Notes: generated from the letters alone by a model not told the origin. A DNA stretch of 64,000 nucleotides from Neocallimastix lanati (nom. inval.) (GCA_016946835.1 JACVTC010000080.1:64001-128000), one strand, 5' to 3'. Counted from the stretch's first letter, positions 46,146 to 58,288 are shown. Program-made: numbers and translations.

Positions 46146-47409
46146 ATGTAAAAATATATGATTAATGTTTGATTTATATATAAATTTTAAATATTATAAT
46201 AGTTAATTTTATTATTTAAAGAAAAAAAAAATTAAGAAAAACTTTTAACTATTATTTATAAAAATACAATTGACATTTAATATTTATTAATTCCTTTATT
46301 TTATTATATCTTAATAAAGGATTTGACATATTAATAATTATGACAAATTATCATGTTAATATAAAAAGTAAAAATTAAAAATTCTAATTGTATTTCTAAT
46401 ATTTCTAATTAATATTAATATTTTTAATATTAATTTAAATACTTTTTAATATTTATAGAATTTACTAATATTTAAAGGGTTATATATACTAATAGTTGAT
46501 ATTATACAATGTCTAAAATTGTTTTATCGTAATAATGATAAAAATAAAGCGTTGCATCTACTATATTATATATAATGTTTTAATTTTGGATACAATTTTA
46601 ATAAACATTAAAAAGTGCCGTTTTTGATAATTTTACGAATCGTATTAATAATAAAATTTAATATATTTTTTATTAATAATTCAAATAATGTTAATTATTA
46701 TAAAAATTATAAAATTTCAATGATAATGATAAAGATAGAAAAAAAAAAGTTATGATAAATAATTTGAAAAATAATCGTTAATAGGTTTTCAATAGTATCA
46801 GTGTATAACTAATGACCATTAGTATTATTCTTAATTAAAAACTAGATTAAAAGAATCCAAAGATTCTTTATTTATCAAAACCTTAATATAATGAGTTTAT
46901 ATTAATTTATCTAATTTTTTACAACAAAAGATTATAGTTGCCTTTATTAAATTAATACATAATTTAGAGATATTTATTTTCTTTTAGAATGTCTATTATA
47001 TATTTTATAATATTATATAGAGTATGAGAAATACAGTCTTCAATAAATGTTATTAATTTTCCTTATTTTACTAAAATTACTAATACTTCGATTAATAAAA
47101 TAAAAATAATAATACTTATAATAATAAATTCAATGTACTAAACCAGATAAATATATTTTACATCTTAAAATTACTAATTTAAAAAGTTCACATACTCTAA
47201 TCCTATAAGAATATAATATAAATATATTTATATATATATTTTTTTACATTTATTATTGTTCTATTATATTGTCATATTCAAATTTTTATTTTAATGAAAT
47301 AATAATTAATACATATATATGGATTTAAAAATATTATTTATAATAAAAAATTTATAAATTCAATTTTATGGCATAATAGTAATTTTTTTTTAACTTTACT
47401 CATTTTAAG
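46146..47409. other. AT-rich spacer left of the gypsy 2 relic
   Basis: No gene seen. It lies downstream of the gypsy 2 chromodomain on the element strand, where a 3' LTR would be expected. It does not match the LTR of the element at 53.2-57.3 kb, and no LTR ends were identified. Confidence 0.4.
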
Positions 47410-50400
47410 AGATGAAATTGTAGAATTAAGCAAAAAGTTTATTGTAGTGAAGATTCTCAAAAGGTTTCCATGAGTTTTCCGAATCATCATAACCTTTCCA
47501 ATGAATTAAATTTAATTTGGTTATGTAATTTCTTTAAATTAAGAATAGATTCAACTTCATATTATTGTTCTCCATTAAGTATAATAGGTTTTGGAATAGG
47601 GATTTTTTTTTTCTTTAAATTCATTTTCATAGGCTGGTTCATGAAGTAAAACGTGGAATACTAGAAAGATCCTAAAAGAGTTTGGTAGTTTTAATTTATA
47701 ACTTACCTCTGAAATTTTCTTTAAAATAGTAAATGGACCAGATTTCTTTAGAGCAAGATTACCTTTTTTATTATTTATTAAATCTTTCTTTAGCAGGTAT
47801 ACTTTTAAATCAACTTTAAACTGGAGGAGATGTTTAATATCATAATATTTTTTTTTGAAAATCAATTGCATTTTGAAGATTTTCTTTAATTACATTTCTT
47901 AATCTTTGCTTATTCTCTGCTCATCATCAATAAGCTAATTGCCAAATGTATAGGGTAAACGCCATACTTGAACAATACTTAAGATGCTATATCAATTATC
48001 AACAAAATATATGAGTGGAATATTTATCCCTTACAGAATTTACTTATAATAACACATTCCATGAATCTGCAAATGGTACTCCATTCTTTCTTAATTATAG
48101 ATTTAATCCTAAATTTGATACTTCTAATCCAGATATTACTATTGTTCCTCGTGCTGAAATTATTGTTAAAGAATTAAAAGAATTAACATGGAGTAAATAA
48201 AATAATCTATTTCATAATTTAGAAGTAAACTGAATATCTCTATCTGACACGACATCCTCTGAAAGACCATGAAGTATGAAAATAGAATTAAAAAATTGTT
48301 CGGCACAAGTATCATCAGAAGGGACTGACTTGAAAGGTACAAAATTAGCAATCTTCGTAAAGCGATCACCCAACCACAAGAATTAAAGAAATGCCGTTGA
48401 AAGAGGGAAGGTCAGTAAAAAAATCCATTTTAAATTGAAGCCCAAGGATTATTACCATTAAATAAAGATTTAAGTAAATCGTTAGGTTTATGATGAAAAA
48501 CCTTTGAAGATCTAGCAAGCATTACAAGAGCGAATATATTTTTTAATATTTTTATACATGCCAGGTCACCAATAATTTCAAGAAACTAAGTCAGAGGTTT
48601 TATTTATACCAAAATGGCCAGCAGTAGGGGAATCATGACAAGAACAAAGAATCTTAAATCTAATGAATTCAGGAATATAATTGAGATTATCATATAAAAG
48701 AGTACTAATAAATTGTGAATTTGAATTAGCCGGAATAAGAATGGGAGCAGAAGTAAAAGAACATTTAAGAAGTTCAAAAGAGTCATTAGCTTCTTTTTTC
48801 CATACAAAAAGAATGTTTTTTCATGTAAGTTTATTAATAGGATAAGCAATTTTAGCAAAATATTTTATTATTTTATAAAACGTTTGTAGGAATTGGCTAG
48901 TCAAAGAAACGATTGAACTTCCTAAACCGTGGATGGAGTGGGCCGATCTAAAATAGCTGAAATTTTTGTAATATTCATCTTAAGACCTTCTGAAGATATG
49001 TAATATCTTAAAAATTTAACTTCAGATTAATGTAAAATTCATCAGACTTATATTTGAAAAGTATTTCATCATTGCGATTCGAAATAGAAGAAGCAGCGAC
49101 ATAAAAATTTTCAGGTCCAAGGACAGTAAAAGGTGTATTATCTATAGAAGAAAGAGGAACATCAGAATAATCAGGGCGTCTTGAAATGGAGTTAGATTTA
49201 TCATTAGCCGAACCAACACAATATTTTAATAACGAAATTGAATTCAGAGAGAAAAAGAGACCAATGGATTAATCTCTGAGTCATTTTTCAGGATTTTTGA
49301 GATAAAGTAGATTTCTGTGATCGGAATAAATTATGAATGGATTCATTAGTACTCTTAAGTAAATGTCTTCACTGTTCGAGAGAATCAACTATAACAAGTA
49401 ATTCTTTGTTGTATATTGAATAGTTTATTTCGGAATTACTAAGAAATCTTGAAAAGAAAGTAAACAAGGTGAATCTTATTATCCTTTGGAGATATTTGTG
49501 AAAGGATAGCATCAATAACAAAATTACTAGAATCAGTTTCAATAAAATATTGAAGATTGCGATTGGAAAATATCAAAATTAGAGAAGAAGTAGATAAAGA
49601 TTTGAGGGAAATTGAATACACTTTGAGTTTCAGGAGACCAATTAAATTTAACATTTTTTCTTAACAATTTATGAAGAGGATGAGCAAGTTTAGCAAAACC
49701 TGGAATAAAACAACGGTAGTAATTAGCAAGACCGATGAAGGATTGAAGTTCTTTAACGTTATTAGGAACAAGCCAATTTAAGATTGGAGAGACCTTTTTA
49801 GGATCCTTCAAAATTCCTTCAGAAGAAATACAGTGTCCAAAAAAATCAATGAAGGAGACGAAAAATTCACATCTTTCAAGAATAGCATAAAGACCAGCAA
49901 TTCATAAATGGGAAAGGACTTCAGTAAACATGAGAAAATAATAATATTGTCAGCATAAGAGTAAGCAAATGAACCTTGGATACCTTTGAGAACATCATTT
50001 ATAAAGTATTAAAATGCCGCAGGAGCGTTCTTGAGACCGAAAGGCATGGCAAGATATTTAAAATGACCAAATTTACAATTGAAAGTTGTCAATATACTCG
50101 CCGCCGCTTTTGATTCGAACGGGATTATAAGAAAATTTGAGGTCCCGTTTTGAAAATATTTTTCTTTTTCCTAAATGTTCAAGCGTATCTTGTATTAACG
50201 GAAATGGATAGGAATGACGAATAGTAATATCATTCAATCTTCTATAGTCCATACACATACAAAGTTTACCATTTTTCTTATGAACAAACAAGACAGGAGC
50301 ACCGGCAGGGGAATTAGATTTCCTGATGAATCCTTTAGCGAAATTTTCCTTGATATGATCCTCGAGTGCGTTAGATTCTTCATCAGTAAGAGGATATATT

Positions 50401-50741
50401 GGTCCATAAAAATGATTAAAGTTTTCCTTGAGATTAATAGCACAATCGTAGGGACAATGTGGAGGAAGAACATTAGCAGAAGATTCAATGAATACGTCAT
50501 TGAATGAAGATAGTTCCTTTGGAATAGAAGGAGAACTATTGGAAGAATCATTGGACATAGAAATAGATAAAGAAGAGTCAGAATTAAACAAGTCGTTATC
50601 GAAGGCTTCGTAAGAAGAAAGAACTTCAGAGTAAATAAAGGTATAAGAAGTAGGAAGAGAGTTAGAATTTGTATCATTAGTAACATTGTAGATTAAAAGA
50701 CAATTAAAAGTACAAAAATGAGAAGGAAAGAAAATATCCAT
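47410..50741 (-). mobile_element. Ty3/gypsy retrotransposon relic 2 with chromodomain and an internal inversion
   Basis: Read on the minus strand. The RT (50741-49850) has GAPVLFVHKKNGKL, CMDYRRLND and FKYLAMPFGLKNAPAAF. The catalytic YxDD position reads YADN. RNase H and linker follow (49811-49400: VKELQSFIGLANYYRCFIPG, then FIETDSSNF). Next is the integrase zinc-finger region (about 48858-48604), then the integrase core (about 48430-48215: LILVVGDRFTKIANFVPF, then HGLSEDVVSDRDIQFTSKL). The remainder of the core lies inverted at 47946-48200. The GPF/Y module (47871-47575: GPFTILKKISEVSYKL, then FLVFHVLLHEPA) and a chromodomain (WKGYDDSENSWKPFENL, 47570-47420) close it. Many stops and shifts are present. 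No LTRs were recognised. Confidence 0.8.
47946..48200 (+). pseudogene. inverted integrase segment inside gypsy relic 2
   Basis: On the plus strand this reads RVNAILEQYLRCYINYQQN, VEYLSLTEFTYNNTFHES, NGTPFFLNYRFNPKFDTSNP, the standard second half of a Ty3 integrase core. It occupies exactly the place where that half is missing from the minus-strand element. The core part before it ends at about 48215 and the part after it (GPF/Y module) resumes at about 47930, both on the minus strand. An inversion in place of about 255 bases explains this. Confidence 0.8.
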
Positions 50742-50879
50742 TTTTACAAAGTCGATATTAGGATTATGAGTATGACATCAAGAGAATCTAAGAATACAAT
50801 TAATAGAAGGAAATTCAATAACATAAAACTAAGTTTGACAAAAGTGGTTTTTATATTTAAGAGTAATAGGTATAGTAAT

Positions 50880-51075
50880 AGCAGAGAATTTCTTCTATTA
50901 TGCTATTACGGAATTAGAAGAAACTGATACATTCTATTATAGAGAGAAATATAAGCAATATATTCTAGGTAAATCCTTTCAAACAATTTTATATATTAAT
51001 CATCAGCCCTTAGTTCCATTAATTAAGAAATGCGAGCTAAATACTGGTAAAACCAATAGACAATATACCCAGGTT
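50880..51075 (+). pseudogene. gypsy RNase H fragment
   Basis: The plus-strand translation reads NFFYYAITELEETDTFYYRE, KYKQYILGKSFQTILYINHQ and PLVPLIKKCE, the end of a Ty3-type RNase H (the TDH block reads INH). It is opposite in strand to relic 2 and is not joined to other pol parts. It is probably a piece of a third element. Confidence 0.65.
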
Positions 51076-51225
51076 TGATTGTAGGAATCAGTTCAGCGAT
51101 ATTTGGTGTTTTAGTAGTTGGAATAATAATTTCAGTGACTATTGGAGTAAAGGATTCATCTTCATAAGTAAATACACCATAAGTAATATTAGGATTAATT
51201 CTAACAATTTCATTAATGAAATCAA

Positions 51226-52476
51226 CTATTTTTTACTATTCAAGCTCTCAATATACCATTCAAACCATTCATCCTTTCTTGTTTCAAAATTCAGAGTTTT
51301 ACTATCTAAACAACAATCTTCTGGATTGATATCATTTTTAATACAGTTATATTTGTTATCAACAATCTTAAAATGAACATGATGGTTGATTTGATTATCA
51401 TCTTCACTACAATCAATCATTAAATAATTTGTTGATTGCTCTATGTTCTATACTGGAATGTAAGCATAAGAGAGTGTATTAACCAAATTCATTCTTGCCA
51501 TATTCATAAAATTAATATTATCTGAAACATTTTTTAATATTTCATTATCATGTGTTTTAGTTTTATAATTGTTTTACCTCTTCTTTATAATAATAATAAT
51601 ATACGAGTTTCAAGACTTTCGAATTATTTTTACCGATTGATCATTATTTTCTACAAGTTTACATTTTATCCAGATCATATAAGCATCTTGATTATAATAG
51701 GTATTTTCAATTATTGAATATTATATATCACCATCATCTTCGTAATTCCTACAACCTCTTATATAATTTACTGGTATTTGGATACCTAAACCAATTTTTA
51801 TCGTTATATTTATATTTATCATAAGTAATAATTAAAGATTTTGTTATAGTATCATCAAAATTTGGAACAGTAGATTTGTAGATTTAATATAAACATATTT
51901 ATTATAATCAATACCATTGGCAGTATTGATGCATTTAAAAAAGTTACATTTGAATTTATTTGTCTAAAATTATTTTTTATATCAGATGGTTGAATATGAT
52001 CATTTTTTAAATGAATATTTTTATTTCGTATATATGTTCATTTTAAATATTAATACATGTATCAAATATATCAGTTAATTTAATTGCTTGGTAATCCCTT
52101 TTTCCTAAATCTATGCATAGTTATATACCATGCATTTATATCATTATAAATAGATCTTTTTTTAGATAATTCAAGATATCTAATTCCGTTTTTCAATTGT
52201 TCTTCAAAGTTTATATATTGAGTTCTTCTAAATTCTATATATTGTCTCATTTGATACCATGAAAATGTTGCATATTGCAAGACCAAATTATTATATAGTT
52301 GTCCTAAAATTAAATGTTCCACTATCATGAAATGAATATCTGAAATATTAATTTTATTAATATATTTATTATCTAGTAAATAACGCATACATTTAGAAAT
52401 CAACTTTTCTATCAGCATCGACAAATAATATTGCTATAAAAGCCACATAAATAGTAAATAGAATATTTTTCATCAT
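51226..52476 (-). pseudogene. secreted phospholipase C-like (PI-PLC X domain) protein, broken
   Basis: It opens at 52476 with a signal peptide (MMKNILFTIYVAFIAILFVDA). After frameshifts, pieces of a PI-PLC X-type domain are seen: HDSGTFNFRTT in one frame, then TQYINFEEQLKNGIRYLEL in another (52424-52080). That matches the usual order of a catalytic-His loop followed by the QL..GIRYLD strand. The rest runs to 51226 in a frame with several TAA/TGA stops and includes NVSDNINFMNMARMNLVNTL. Such enzymes cleave phosphatidylinositol or GPI anchors, but this copy is dead. The family call rests on two blocks and is moderate. Confidence 0.55.
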
Positions 52477-52599
52477 TTCAACCTAAAAAAAAATTTAATA
52501 AAATAAAACAAAGTAATAACATCTGTAAAGTAGATGGTATGGTAGCCTCTAAATTCTACCTAGAATCAAGATAAATATTAATCAGGAGATTCAATTTCA

Positions 52600-52830
52600 G
52601 TTGTTTGGTTGATTAGTACTATTTGTGTAATGAGTTTTAGTAGGACTAGTAAGAGGTTCTTCTTTGCCATATCGATTTGACGTTGACTCTCTTGGTTGTG
52701 AAGAGTTTTTTTTTTTTTTTTTAACTCTCCCAATAAAAGATTGAATACATCTGGTATAAATTTTGTAGGAACTAAGTAAAGGAGTATAATAAAAGGCTTT
52801 ACTTATAATAAATAATTAACATACAAATAA
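52600..52830 (-). pseudogene. LINE fragment(s)
   Basis: The minus-strand frame near 52825-52735 reads KAFYYTPLLSSYK, then IQSFIG, as in the post-RT part of LINE A/B (YYAPLLGSNK). The stretch 52650-52700 is close at nucleotide level to LINE B 12820-12870 (TTCTTCTTTGCC, then ATCG, then GACG). The two parts are normally ~1 kb apart, so most of the element is deleted between them (a poly(T) run at 52711-52726 marks the joint). Confidence 0.6.
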
Positions 52831-53029
52831 CTTAGGAGAAAATATAAAGAAAATAAAAAGAAAGTTAAAACGATACAGACTTCCAAATTTGGGAAACTTT
52901 ATATAAGTCATTCACCAAAGGCATAGAATACAGAAAAATAGACTTTTTTTTCTGAAGTACGTAAACATTTTCCTCTGGATGAATTATATAAATAATAAGT
53001 TTCAATGTCATAGGTAGGTAAAGATGATT

Positions 53030-53170
53030 TACTGTTGTTGTTGTTGTTGTTGATTTGGTTGTAGTAGTAGTGGCTTTAGTTGGAGTAGTAGTAGTAGTTG
53101 TTATGGTGGTTGTGGTAGTGGTAGTGGTGGTGATAGTAGTTGTTGTACTAGTGGTAGTTAAAATTTTTTC
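53030..53170 (-). pseudogene. Thr-rich linker relic of a secreted protein
   Basis: The minus strand encodes an almost pure Thr stretch of about 40 codons with a few Ile, Lys and Pro, ending TPTKATTTTTTKSTTTTT. The codons are mixed ACT/ACC/ACA, which argues against a simple microsatellite. Such linkers join modules in secreted cellulases and cellulosome proteins of gut fungi and in LRR-CBM18 proteins like the one at 14.8 kb. No catalytic, carbohydrate-binding or dockerin module remains on either side; the gypsy 3 element starts at its upstream end. Confidence 0.45.
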
Positions 53171-53199
53171 AGGATAAGACCATAAAGGGTCTATATAAA

Positions 53200-56100
53200 G
53201 ATTATAAAGATGTAACAGTAAAATTACTTGAAAAACACTTGGATATTATAGCGACATCTTCTGAAGAATTAACATCATCGGACTTGGCTCCTCATTAAAT
53301 TAACTTGAAAGCGAACATAAAACCTGTTAAACAACAATGTTTTAGAGTAACCAAATTTAAATCGGGTATTATTAAAGAGGAATTGATTAAGCTTATTAAA
53401 AAGAAGTTAATTGTACCATCTTATTCGGAATGGTCTTCACCTGTGTTGTGGTCCCAAAAGCTAATGGAAAATGGAGATTATGTGTGGACTACCGCAAAGC
53501 GAATGATCTAACCGAAAAAGACTCTTATGCGCTTCTGTATATTGACAAGATATTTGATAGTCTAGATGGTGCCAAAATCTTTACTACTATGGACCTATAC
53601 TCAGGACAAATTCTGATGGACGAAGAAAATGTTGAAATAAACAAGTTTTACTACAAAATTCGGCAACTACCAATTCAAAGTTACGCCTTTTGGATTGACA
53701 GGAGCTCCGGCTACCTTCCAAGGGGAAATGAATAGAATTTTATTTCCTTTAATCGTAAAATGGGTTTTCAACTTTATTGATGATATACATATATATTCAA
53801 ACACTGTCGAAAAACATATCGAACTCATAAAGCAAGTATTAGCAATCTTCAAGGAACAAAAATTAAAAATCAATATTGAAAAATGTCATTTTATACAAAC
53901 TGACGTTGAAGATCTTGGTCATAAGATCTCTACTAAGGGTCTTAGTCCTCAAGATAGTAAAATAGAAGCAATTAAAGCTTGGAAAGAACCCACTAATGTA
54001 CATGAGTTAAGATCATTCTTAGGTGCTGTAGGTTATTATATAGGAACTTCATTAATGAATAAGCTCAAACCCAGCTCCTCTATATAAACGATTAAGAAAA
54101 TGCGTAAAATATAAATGGAGCAGTGAAAAAGAACAAAGTTTTATCAAATTAAAAGAAAAATTAATTAATGTTCCTATTTTAAAATAGCCTGATTTCAACA
54201 AAGAATTCATCATCCGTACAGACGCATCATATGAAGGTATTGGTGGAGTTTTACTGCAGAAAGACGAGTCAGAAATAGAACACCCGATTCATTTCATTAG
54301 TCGTAGCTTAACCAAAGCAGAAAAGAATTATTGGAATAACGGATTTGGAAGGAACAACCTTATTTTATTGTATTACTAAATTAAAACCTTATATTGTGGG
54401 AAGCCCCTTTAGAACCATAGTCTTTATAGATCACAAACCTTTATTGGGTTTATTCAATAATAAGGAACCGAATAATGCCCGACAAACAAGATAGTGTTTG
54501 ACTGCAAGTATGCTAAAAGTTGATATTCGTTATGAACAAGGTAAAAAGAATGTAGTAGCTGACACTTTATCTAGAATGAAGAATGAAAAAGAACAAAAGG
54601 TATTATCTATAAAAATAGATAAATATAATGAGAATGATACACTTCCTAAAGTAATTAAAGAATTTATTGATGAAAAATTCACTAAGATTGATGGTATAAA
54701 TTATTTTATTATTGGAAATAATTATAGAAAACATGTTACTGAAATAAATGAAAAAATAAAATTAATTCTAGAAGCACATTATGTTGACCATGAAGGTTAT
54801 TATAAAACATATCAAAGTCTTAGGAAAAGTTACTACTGGAATGATATGGTCAATGATATAAAATGGATAATATCAAAATGCAAAAAAAATGTCAGTTAAA
54901 TCGCCCTCAGCCATATCCAGAACCAACTGAAAATATTCCAACAGAAGTTGAAGGCAATGTGATTATTCCAATCACATTTTAAATTAAAAAATTTTTCTTG
55001 TGTAATTCAAAAATGTAAATTATTCTTTGATTTATAATAAAAAAAAAAAAAAAAAAAAAATAAACAAATCGTATGAACTAAATTTTTGAATTATATTCTT
55101 TAAGCCAAAGACAAATTTTTAATGTAACAATTTTCTTAAAAAACTAATTCTGGAAAAAAAATATTGTTTTTACAATAATATTTAAATCAATTGAATAAAG
55201 TTTAGAGTAAAATAAATTAATAATTTATTTTGAGAAAATTAAGTTTCAAAACTTAATTATGACTCTTATAACATTGTTTTTAAATTGAAAATAAATAAAA
55301 ACTTTACTTATAATATTAAAATAATAAATAGATAATAAATGTACTTAATTTAAATTATTTAGTATTTAGTTTAATTAATAATTATATTTTACTAAATTTA
55401 GTCATAGTTTATAAGTTTATTATTTAATAAAATTCATTAGAATAGTTTTTATATTAAAATAAATGTAACTTAAATAAAATAATATATTATTAATGTACTA
55501 AGGAAAAATATATAAAATAGAAGATACTCTTCACTTTTCTTTTTTCGATGTAATTGTTATTTTTATTTTATATATTTTAATAAAGAAGAATTAATAAACT
55601 AATTATTATAAACAAATTTAACAAACTATATTTTATTTTCTTCTTACGTGTTTAAATTTTTCATTTGTTATTGTAATCTGTTTCACTTTTGTTTTACAGT
55701 TCCTCAAGTCATTACAACGGATAATGGGGTTCAATTCACCTCAAATATGAACTAAAAGATTTCTTGATTTATATGATGTTTAAGTAAAAATTTACTACTA
55801 TCTATCACCCAGAAAGTAATGGTTTGGTTGAAAACAGAAATAAAGAAATCGGAAAATTATTAAGACTACTTGGTGAAAAAAAAATAAAGACTGGAATGAG
55901 GTATTGCCTTCGGCCTTGTGGGCCCATAGAACTACAAAGAATTCCTGTAACTAAACATTCTAGCTTCGAATTAGTTTATGGTCGTGAGGATCAACAGCCT
56001 TTCGACATTGCAGCTAGACCTACTAAAGGAGTCAGTAAACCCTCATATGAAATCCTTTCAGAAAAATTTATCTCTCATTATAGAGGAACTATAGAAGCAG

Positions 56101-56387
56101 CTGAAAATGTAAAGAACTCAAGTAAATATTGGGCAAATCGAGAAGAAGAAAAAAGTAGCATGAAAAATTCAAAAAAAAAAAAAAAAAACATTAAAATTGG
56201 TGATTTAGTTCTTGTTCGAAATTTTAGTCGTTCTAAATCGGAATCCTATTTTGTTGGTCCTTTAAAAGTAATTAAAAAGCAGTTTAATACCGTAACACTT
56301 ACTGACCCAAATACTGATATTCAAATGAATTGTAATGTTCATTTGAAAAATATATGTAAAGTACAACTCAGCTACAGATTAGCATGA
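53200..56387 (+). mobile_element. Ty3/gypsy retrotransposon relic 3 (RT, RNase H, integrase)
   Basis: The RT is at 53300-54090: VVVPKANGKWRLCVDYRKAN, TGAPATFQGEMNRI, catalytic FIDDIHIYS, then HELRSFLGAVGYY. RNase H is at 54170-54560 (IRTDASYEGIGGVLLQ, then KKNVVADTLSRM). The integrase zinc finger is at about 54775-54950 (HYVDHEGYYKTY, then YYWNDM, then CKKCQLNRP after a one-base shift in an A-run). The integrase core resumes at 55700 (PQVITTDNGVQFTS) and continues to the C-terminal module (GDLVLVRNF, then YFVGPLKVIKK), ending at the stop at 56387. The catalytic Asp pair of the RT is intact. The 5' part (gag, protease, 5' LTR) is absent. About 100 residues of integrase core are replaced by 54985-55695. 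Confidence 0.85.
54985..55695. other. AT-rich insert replacing part of the gypsy 3 integrase core
   Basis: Noncoding A/T-rich sequence with a poly(A) run at 55040-55061. It separates PTEVEG (zinc-finger end) from PQVITTDNG (second half of the core), while about 100 core residues are missing. The right border reads TTTTGTTTTACAG before the coding resumes, which resembles a fungal 3' splice site. No convincing donor was found at the left border. Confidence 0.5.
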
Positions 56388-56405
56388 GTCTTAGTGGGGG
56401 CATCT
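56388..56405 (+). promoter_or_regulatory. polypurine tract of gypsy 3
   Basis: AGTGGGGG just after the pol stop and before the LTR start is the expected place and composition for plus-strand priming. Confidence 0.55.
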
Positions 56406-57285
56406 TGGTAAAGAACGAATATATAATGAATTATTAATTAGAATTTCAACTTACCTTTAGAATCCATTATATTGTTCTTAACTTTATATTACTTTACTCT
56501 ATTTTCTATAATAAAATATTTTATAAATATAATTTTTTATCTATATTTTTATTAAAAAGTTATTAAAATATTATCAATAAATCTATATTTTATTTTTATT
56601 ATTAATATAAATTTCTATAATATAACTTTTAATTCAATTATTTCATTAAAATGTTTATTATTAATATTAATATTTTATTTTTAATTTTTATTTTTAAATA
56701 TATTATTATATTATTATTATATAAAATATCAATATTAAAATTGTATTATTCTTTTTAATATTTTATTTTATTTTTAAATTGATTATTTAATTTATAAATA
56801 TTTCTATTCCCCACAAATAAAATCAAATCTGAATTGATTCATAATAAATATTAAATATATTATAGAGTTTAAATTTATTTTATATAAAATATAAGAATAT
56901 TATATTAATTTTCTTGATTAAAATAACTTTATTTTTCTGTAAAATCTTTTAAATTTTGTTTGTTTCTTTTCGTATATATTAAAAATTTTAGTTTTAGTAT
57001 ATGAAAAATAATATAAAATTATATAAACAAAATTTATTAAAATCAAATAATTATAAATTAGTTAATTTAATTTAATATAAAATTTGAGGTAATTAGTAAT
57101 AGTAAATTATTTTTTTTTTTCTTTTTTTAGATATGATGATAAAATGTAGAAAGGCTTTTCATATTTATTGTTTTTTTTTCAAAAAGTATAAATAGGTGAA
57201 GTTTTTCAATAATTAAAATGTCGACTTAAGAATAAAAAAATTAAATGAAATAAATAAAATTTTCTAATACACCCGAACCGTAACA
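56406..57285 (+). mobile_element. 3' LTR of gypsy 3
   Basis: Starts TGGTAAAGAACG right after the polypurine tract and probably ends CCGAACCGTAACA at 57285, giving TG...CA ends and a length of 880 bp. A TATA-like box (GTATAAATAGGTGAAG) at about 57186-57201 lies ~90 bases before the end, as expected for U3/R. The first ~700 bases match the minus strand of 1-885. The 3' boundary is inferred from the CA end only. Confidence 0.7.
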
Positions 57286-57559
57286 AGTTATGTAATAATT
57301 TTATTATAAAATATAATTAAATTATTAATATTAAAGGTTAGAAAAGAATCAAACTTACCTATGATTCAAATCTAATTATTTGGAGTTTATTATAGCAAAT
57401 ATTATAAACGAAACACCGAATTTTAAAAAAAGAGTTGATTTTATGTTTTAAGAAATTATTTTATTAAAAGTTTATTTTTTATTAATATAAAAATTATTAA
57501 AAGTGTTTATTTTTTTATTATTATTGTTATTATTATTATTTATTATATTTGTTATAATA

Positions 57560-57800
57560 ATAACTCTTGATTTCTCAAAGAGAACTCAAGAGCCTCATAT
57601 ATACTTTTTCTAAAAATAAGGTTAAAATAAAAAAGTGTTTTCTAATCTTAACAATTCTCTTATCTAGGAAACGATTAGATAGAAAAACCTAGATAAGCTT
57701 TTGATCGATATTCTATCCATATCGATCATCGCATTAATTAAGTAAAACCAATTACTTCCATAAAGTAATTGGAAAAAACCTTAATTAACCGATTGGTTAA
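57560..57800. other. cluster of five hairpins
   Basis: Inverted repeats follow one another: CTCTTGA/TCAAGAG (about 57565-57593, with inner TTCTC/GAGAA); TTATCTAGG/CCTAGATAA (57660-57668 with 57688-57696); GATCGATAT/ATATCGATC (57703-57711 with 57719-57727); TTAATTAAG/CTTAATTAA (57734-57742 with 57780-57788) enclosing CCAATTACTT/AAGTAATTGG (57748-57757 with 57763-57772); and the palindrome TTAACCGATTGGTTAA (57785-57800). It lies just outside the gypsy 3 LTR. Dense pairing over 240 bases suggests a structured RNA or a mobile-element end. No known RNA family was recognised. Confidence 0.6.
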
Positions 57801-58288
57801 TCTAATCTAATCTAATGATCGAAAATAAAAGAATAAGGAATAAAAGATATTTCAATCATAAAAATATGAATTTACATATAAGGAAAATAATATATTAATA
57901 ATATTAAATTGTGTAGTAAACAAAATATAAAATACATTATAAAATACAGAATACATTATATAATATAGAGTAACGTTTTAGTTTAATAGTTTAATTTAAA
58001 TAAATTATTAAACTAATAAATTTAATATCTAAATGAATGATTAAATAAATTATTATTATTTAAATGTAAAAAAAAACTATTTATCTAAATAATTTTCTAA
58101 TACTAAATTAAACAAATATTTAATATAATATTAAATAAATTATTAATTATAATTAAGTGTACGAATGTAATATGATTTAAATAAAAGTTATATTATTATA
58201 ACTTAATATAATTATTTTGTTAAAAATAATTATAGATTCTTACAAGTTTAATCGTTACAATTATATTAATTAATTACATAAATAAAAT

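Noticed and set aside
45946-46146. 66-codon repeat protein
   Set aside because: The open frame follows automatically from a 36-bp tandem repeat without stops. There is no promoter, signal or continuation.
53305-54899. A functional gypsy polymerase
   Set aside because: The FIDD box is intact, but there are several frame changes, part of the integrase core is replaced and gag is absent.
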